A stretch of 9,353 nucleotides of DNA, taken from the NCBI GenBank assembly GCA_934358955.1, contig CAKRLC010000104.1:1-9353 (forward strand). The letters are read 5' to 3'. Below the pieces are notes generated by a model. That model saw only the letters and a program-made list of their open reading frames with translations. It ran no database searches and was not told the origin of the DNA. This document shows positions 6,050 through 9,353 of the stretch, piece after piece (positions within the stretch are counted from its first letter, which is position 1; each line of letters opens with the position of its first letter). Source of the DNA: an uncultured Roseburia sp. (lineage in GTDB: Bacteria; Bacillota; Clostridia; Lachnospirales; Lachnospiraceae). Both the position numbers and the translations under genes were made by a program.

Positions 6050-6375
6050 ACGAACAGAGAGCAAAATGCAACGAACAGAACAAGGTTATCTGAAGCACTT
6101 GTATTTCAGAGAGCTGCCGGTTGATGCGAGACAGCATACAGTTTCAGAAGCTATCCTCTGCGAGCAGTGTACTGAAAGGAAAAAGAAATGCGAAAGCAAT
6201 TTTTTATGAGTAAGTATCACCGGTATTCTACCGTTATTTAGAAGCTTATTGTTGTAGGTTTTTCCTGCAAAGATAGGACAGAGAGGTCGTATTTTACGAC
6301 AAACAAAGTGGTAACGCGGAAGCTTAAGCCTTCGTCTTTGGGATATCTGATATATCCGGAGATGAGGCTTTTTTT
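6050..6375 (+). promoter_or_regulatory. T-box riboswitch leader controlling cstA, probably tRNA-Ala specific
   Basis: T-box leaders bind a matching uncharged tRNA and then let RNA polymerase pass a terminator. The stem I hallmarks are AGAGAG (6108-6113) followed by the distal loop GCTG...GGTTGATGCGA...CAGC (6114-6135). The T-box core AAAGTGGTAACGCGG is at 6305-6319, and a terminator follows at 6326-6375. The 3' side of the specifier loop reads CAGAAGCTATCCTCTG (6145-6160), between helix strands TTCAG and CTCTG. GCT at 6150-6152 (Ala), followed by a purine, best fits the usual layout after GAA. ATC at 6153-6155 (Ile) is the alternative. The UGGU of the core fits an A73 discriminator, which suits both tRNAs and argues against Ser. 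A 9-bp direct repeat ACGAACAGA (6050 and 6071) offers two possible 5' strands for the base of stem I. Confidence 0.88.
6326..6375 (+). terminator. Regulated terminator of the T-box leader
   Basis: AAGCCTTCGTCTTTGGGATAT pairs imperfectly with ATATCCGGAGATGAGGCTT and is followed by seven T residues (6369-6375). The left arm overlaps the antiterminator partner: CAAAG (6304-6308) can pair with CTTTG (6336-6340), and GAAG with CTTC, so the two folds exclude each other as expected for a T-box. Confidence 0.85.
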
Positions 6376-6460
6376 GTTGGATCACCTCACAAAAATTCCA
6401 TCAGCGCTATTTTCGTTTCACTTTGTACCATGTATTTTGTTCCCACAAATACATATTCAG

Positions 6461-6495
6461 AAAGGAGCCGCCTTTTGGCGGAAAAAGAAGTTATG
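6461..6495 (+). promoter_or_regulatory. cstA ribosome binding site separated from ATG by a hairpin
   Basis: A strong AAAGGAG (6461-6467) is followed directly by CCGCC-TTTT-GGCGG (6468-6481), a 5-bp GC hairpin, and only then by AAAAAGAAGTT and the ATG at 6493. The Shine-Dalgarno is 25 nt from that ATG in linear sequence but 7 nt from an in-frame TTG at 6475 lying inside the hairpin loop. Either the TTG is the true start, adding LAEKEV, or the hairpin folds out and brings the site closer to the ATG. Confidence 0.6.
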
Positions 6496-8184
6496 AATGG
6501 TTTAGTAATTGTATTAATCGGTATTGTTGCACTGGGCGCCGGCTACCTCTTTTATGGACGCTGGCTTGCAAAAAAATGGGGAATTGATCCAAATGCAAAA
6601 ACCCCTGCTTACACACATGAAGACGGAGAAGATTATGTTCCATCTTCCAAATTTACGGTATTTTCTCACCAGTTTTCATCCATCGCAGGTGCAGGCCCTG
6701 TCACCGGACCGATCTTAGCATCTGTATTCGGATGGGTTCCTGTTTTACTCTGGCTGATCATCGGTGGTCTTTTCTTCGGAGCCGTACAGGATTTCGGTGC
6801 ATTATATGCATCTGTAAAAAACGAAGGAAAATCAATGGGTATGATCATTGAAAAATACATTGGAAAAACAGGCCGGAAGCTTTTTATGTTATTTTGCTGG
6901 TTATTTACCTTATTAGTTATCGCAGCCTTCACAGATATGGTTGCAGGAACCTTTATGGGAGCCGATGTGGATGGCATGACTGCTGAAACAGCTTATGCAA
7001 ATTCTGCTGCTGCATCTATTTCCATGTTATTTATCGTTGTTGCCATTATTTTCGGTGTGATCCAGAAGCATCTTGGATCTAAGATGAATGAAGTTGTAAA
7101 AGCCATTGTTGCCATCGCTCTTTTAGTCGCTATGTTTGCCGTTGGTATGAAGCTTCCAATCTATGCAACAAAAACAGCCTGGATCTATATTGTAATGGCT
7201 TACCTCTTTTTAGCATCTGTCATGCCAATGTGGCTTTTAATGCAGCCTAGAGATTATATGACAACTTTCATGTTACTCGGTATGATCATCGGTGCTGTTG
7301 TCGGTGTCGTTGTTGCACACCCAACCATGCAGTTAAATGCATTCAGCGGATTTAACGTAGGCGGAAGCAATTTATTCCCTACTTTATTTGTAACGATCGC
7401 CTGTGGTGCTGTTTCCGGATTCCACAGCCTGGTATCCTCCGGAACATCTTCAAAAACGATCAGTAATGAGAAAGATATGCCAATGGTTGGTTATGGTGCC
7501 ATGGTCGTAGAATCCTTACTTGGTATTGTCTCTTTGGTTGTTGTTGGTGCCGTTGCCGTTAATGGTACAAAACCGGATGGAACCCCATTTTCAATTTTCT
7601 CCTCCGGTGTTGCAGGATTCCTTGAAAAACTTGGTGTTCCTGTTTCCATTGCTACTGTATTTATGACCATGTGTGTATCTGCTCTTGCACTTACCTCCCT
7701 TGACTCTGTTGCACGTATCGGACGTATGTCTTTCCAGGAACTTTTCTATGGAGATTCTACTGATCCTGCAACAATGACACCAGTTCAGCGTGTCCTTACC
7801 AATAAATATTTTGCAACTGTGATTACCTTATTCTTCGGATACTTATTAACACTTGGCGGATACAGCAATGTATGGCCGTTATTCGGTTCTGCAAACCAGC
7901 TGCTTGCTGCACTTGTACTGATCGCCCTTTCTGTCTTCTTAAAAACAACAGGACGTACGGGTTGGACATTATATATTCCAATGTTTGTCATGCTGGCAGT
8001 TACCTTTACAGCCCTGATCCAGAAAACAATCGCTCTTATCTCCAACTTTATGAGTGGTAACGCTACTTTATTAGTTGATGGTCTGCAGTTTGTTGTTGCT
8101 ATTTTATTAATGGTATTAGGTGTACTGGTTGCATTCAGCTGCTTAACAAAGCTGTTTGGAAAAAAGGCTGATGCTGCTGCCTAA
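6493..8184 (+). CDS. cstA: CstA-family carbon starvation / pyruvate or peptide transporter
   Basis: A polytopic inner-membrane transporter; characterised relatives (E. coli CstA and BtsT, Campylobacter CstA) take up pyruvate and/or peptides. The N-terminus has helix 1 (VIVLIGIVALGAGYLFYG) and then WGIDPNAKTPA. The CstA signature FSHQFSSIAGAGPVTGPILA lies at about residues 57-76, and GAVQDFGALYAS follows. Many further helices are visible, with the conserved block GFHSLVSSGTSSKTISNE in the second half. The length is 563 residues, shorter than E. coli CstA (about 700) but in the range of Firmicute forms. I use the ATG because homologues start like MNGLVIV. A TTG at 6475 has the better-placed ribosome binding site and is a real alternative. 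The ATG at 6430 lies upstream of the ribosome binding site and is unlikely. The T-box links expression to tRNA charging. Confidence 0.92.
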   Translation: MNGLVIVLIGIVALGAGYLFYGRWLAKKWGIDPNAKTPAYTHEDGEDYVPSSKFTVFSHQFSSIAGAGPVTGPILASVFGWVPVLLWLIIGGLFFGAVQDFGALYASVKNEGKSMGMIIEKYIGKTGRKLFMLFCWLFTLLVIAAFTDMVAGTFMGADVDGMTAETAYANSAAASISMLFIVVAIIFGVIQKHLGSKMNEVVKAIVAIALLVAMFAVGMKLPIYATKTAWIYIVMAYLFLASVMPMWLLMQPRDYMTTFMLLGMIIGAVVGVVVAHPTMQLNAFSGFNVGGSNLFPTLFVTIACGAVSGFHSLVSSGTSSKTISNEKDMPMVGYGAMVVESLLGIVSLVVVGAVAVNGTKPDGTPFSIFSSGVAGFLEKLGVPVSIATVFMTMCVSALALTSLDSVARIGRMSFQELFYGDSTDPATMTPVQRVLTNKYFATVITLFFGYLLTLGGYSNVWPLFGSANQLLAALVLIALSVFLKTTGRTGWTLYIPMFVMLAVTFTALIQKTIALISNFMSGNATLLVDGLQFVVAILLMVLGVLVAFSCLTKLFGKKADAAA

Positions 8185-8190
8185 TAAAAA

Positions 8191-8421
8191 CCGGATGTCA
8201 TAAGGTCTGCATCTTAGTTTAAAACGTCAAATTACACAAAAAAATATTCCAAGTTTCATTGTGCAAAGCATTCCGATAAGCCTCTGAAAGCATGAATCGT
8301 GTTCAGCAAAGGCTTCCACGCTTCATGAGTCTTATCTCCATTGCACAAAGAGAAACTTGGAATATTTTTTTGTGTAATTTGTCAATATAAGTTATAGAGC
8401 AGATTTTTTGATATCCGAATC
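8191..8421. repeat. Full-length copy (copy 2) of the dispersed palindromic repeat
   Basis: The outer ends, CCGGATGTCATAAGGTCTGC... on the left and GAGCAGATTTTTTGATATCC... on the right, are imperfect inverted versions of each other and match the ends of copy 3. Inside is a perfect 28-bp inverted pair (8229-8256 with 8353-8380), containing ATTACACAAAAAAATATTCC. The apex has a further imperfect stem, CATGAATCGTG / CACGCTTCATG. The 82 bases from 8203 align with the complement of copy 3 at about 74 positions, counted by eye. It encodes no protein and fills most of the 280 bp between two convergent genes. Confidence 0.85.
8229..8380. terminator. Likely bidirectional terminator formed by repeat copy 2
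   Basis: The 28-bp arms contain seven A in the left arm and seven T in the right arm, so a transcript from either side meets a long stem ending in a U run. It lies between the cstA stop (8184) and the stop of the convergent minus-strand gene (8465), and no other terminator is visible for either gene. The large loop (96 nt, itself foldable) makes termination efficiency uncertain. Confidence 0.5.
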
Positions 8422-8464
8422 CAAATAAATAAAAAACATTCTATTTAAGATATTAAAAATTTAC

Positions 8465-8908
8465 TTACTCTTCCACCATGTTTTCAGCCTTGTTCAAGGC
8501 ATTTTCCACGGCGTTGAGCAGCATGATCGATGTATATTGATTGTCATTGTTATAGGAAATGTTATCGACAGACTGCTTTTTTATGACCTGGTCTGCAACT
8601 TCCTTAAGTGCCGGTCTTACAAGTGGATACATCGTTTCCACTGTTTCGTCGAGATTTACAAGGGAAATGGACTGTATCCGGTTTCTATCAACGATCACCT
8701 GGACTTCCAGAGTGCTGTCATTAAAAAGAAGTGATGACGTGTACACCCCTGCTGTATATTTCATTGTTTCTTCTGATTTTTCCCGTTTTTTTCCAGGCAA
8801 AAACATAAAAAGGACTAATACTAAAATTAGTATTCCAAGTCCGGCAAAAATAGCTGTATAAATGACCTCTTTCATATGAAGGACTATGATCTTTGTCTTT
8901 GCACTCAT
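8465..8908 (-). CDS. Membrane-anchored protein with an FMN-binding-like domain lacking SGAT
   Basis: A 147-residue protein with a short N-terminus, one transmembrane helix at about 14-38 (VIYTAIFAGLGILILVLVLF), a basic stop-transfer GKKREK, and an extracytoplasmic domain at about 51-141. That domain follows the layout of FMN-binding (PF04205) proteins: YTAGVYTSSLLFNDSTLEVQ as the opening strands, VIVDRNRIQSISLVNLDET as the next strands, then helices and an ending LNAVENALNKA. The site where the family has D-x-x-SGAT-x-TS reads VDNISYNNDNQYTS (114-127), so the SGAT flavinylation motif is missing while the TS survives. The M1 start has only a distant GGGAG; Met12 (MKEVIY) is an alternative with no ribosome binding site. 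It is monocistronic, and the two repeats lie on either side. Family assignment is by pattern only. Confidence 0.7.
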   Translation of the reverse strand: MSAKTKIIVLHMKEVIYTAIFAGLGILILVLVLFMFLPGKKREKSEETMKYTAGVYTSSLLFNDSTLEVQVIVDRNRIQSISLVNLDETVETMYPLVRPALKEVADQVIKKQSVDNISYNNDNQYTSIMLLNAVENALNKAENMVEE

Positions 8909-9010
8909 TTTTTCATTCCATCTCCCGTCACTGATTATTATATTCTATGTACCGGATTTCAAAATCATGCCGGGAAATTTCCTTTTTCTCTTTTCCTATC
9001 TTCCATTATA

Positions 9011-9137
9011 TGATTCGGGTGTCAAAAGGTCTGCATCATGAGGCTTATCGGAATGTTTTGCACAATGAAGCTTGCAATATTTTTTTGTACAATTTGTCAT
9101 TCTAAACTAAGATGCAGACCTTTTGACACCCGAATCA
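9011..9137. repeat. Compact copy (copy 3) of the dispersed palindromic repeat, with perfect terminal inverted repeats
   Basis: It begins TGATTCGGGTGTCAAAAGGT and continues CTGCATC (9011-9037). The exact complement forms the other end (9111-9137). The inner 73 bp, read on the minus strand, match the first half of copy 2 from CTTAGTTTA through TTCCGATAAGCCTC. The element is flanked on both sides by TTATA (9006-9010 and 9138-9142), a possible 5-bp target duplication, although the flanks are AT-rich. It lies between the divergent minus-strand gene and the tRNA promoter. It is opposite in orientation to copy 2. Confidence 0.85.
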
Positions 9138-9175
9138 TTATATATAATGTAGCAATTTTTCATTCTTTCCAAAAA

Positions 9176-9240
9176 ATATAAACAAATAAAAATATTTTTT
9201 CAAAAAAACGGTTGACAAATATCTTTATCTATTGTAATAT
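9176..9240 (+). promoter_or_regulatory. Strong promoter with A/T tracts for tRNA-Gly
   Basis: TTGACA (9212-9217), a 17-bp spacer and TAATAT (9235-9240) make a near-consensus sigma-A promoter. Phased A and T tracts from about 9176 to 9209 resemble an UP element, usual for stable-RNA genes. Transcription would start near 9247, about 33 bp before the tRNA. Confidence 0.8.
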
Positions 9241-9279
9241 ATCAGATGTGTCTGACAAACAGCAGAACACAGTTCCTAT

Positions 9280-9353
9280 GCGCGAGTGGCTCAGTTGGTG
9301 GAGCACGACCTTGCCAAGGTCGGGGCCGCGGGTTCGAGTCCCGTCTCGCGCTC
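9280..9353 (+). tRNA. tRNA-Gly, anticodon GCC, 3' CCA beyond the edge
   Basis: All arms fold. The acceptor is GCGCGAG with CTCGCGC, and the D arm is GCTC/GAGC. The anticodon stem is CGACC/GGTCG around TTGCCAA, giving anticodon GCC. The T arm is GCGGG/CCCGT (one G-U pair) with loop TTCGAGT. The discriminator is U73 at 9352, as in bacterial tRNA-Gly, and 9353 is probably the first C of an encoded CCA. More tRNA genes may follow outside the window. Confidence 0.96.

Noticed and set aside
6086..6385. Minus-strand 99-codon frame opposite the T-box
   Set aside because: It is fully explained as antisense of the structured leader; the basic, low-complexity product has no support.
6430..6492. Start of cstA at the ATG at 6430
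   Set aside because: It lies upstream of the only good ribosome binding site, and the added residues before the first helix are not family-like.
8191..9137. CRISPR array
   Set aside because: The repeats are long, palindromic, few and unequally spaced, with a protein gene between them and no cas genes.

Overview
The window looks like chromosomal DNA from a low-GC, Gram-positive anaerobe of the Clostridia, most likely a member of the Lachnospiraceae. The reasons are the strong AGGAGG-type ribosome binding sites, consensus sigma-A promoters, a T-box leader, a phi3T-type ThyA paired with FolA, a CstA-family transporter and a DUF6440-like protein. The family assignment is an inference from gene style; no marker gene is present. 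I see no phage, plasmid, CRISPR or defence genes.

Region 1 (1-5288, all minus strand). Reading in the direction of transcription, thyA (thymidylate synthase) and folA (dihydrofolate reductase) form the dTMP/folate recycling pair. ThyA releases dihydrofolate and FolA reduces it. A consensus promoter sits upstream of thyA. Next is a second unit with its own promoter, encoding an AEC-family permease, IlvB and IlvN (the acetolactate synthase catalytic and regulatory subunits). Its untranslated leader of about 200 nt is mostly occupied by a 138-bp nested inverted repeat. IlvB is unusual in two ways. It has Met instead of the usual substrate-selecting Trp in its mobile loop, and a four-cysteine insertion just after it. 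The first 36 codons of a DUF6440-like gene lie at the window edge.

Region 2 (5330-5816, plus strand). A small basic, single-pass membrane protein is transcribed divergently from thyA. It is followed by a strong terminator and a run of GC-rich hairpins.

Region 3 (5978-8184, plus strand). A promoter preceded by an AT-rich direct repeat drives a T-box leader of about 325 nt. The leader controls a CstA-family transporter (carbon starvation, pyruvate or peptide type). The specifier codon is most likely GCU (Ala), with AUC (Ile) as the alternative, so transport is probably tied to the charging level of one tRNA.

Region 4 (8185-9353). A minus-strand gene encodes a membrane-anchored protein with an FMN-binding-like fold that lacks the usual SGAT motif. 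It lies between two copies of a palindromic repeat. A third, decayed copy abuts the thyA stop codon. The window ends with a consensus promoter and tRNA-Gly(GCC).

Most of the genes are housekeeping genes. The items most worth a second look are the dispersed palindromic repeat family, the T-box/cstA pairing, the modified IlvB active-site loop and the structured element in the permease-ilvBN leader.
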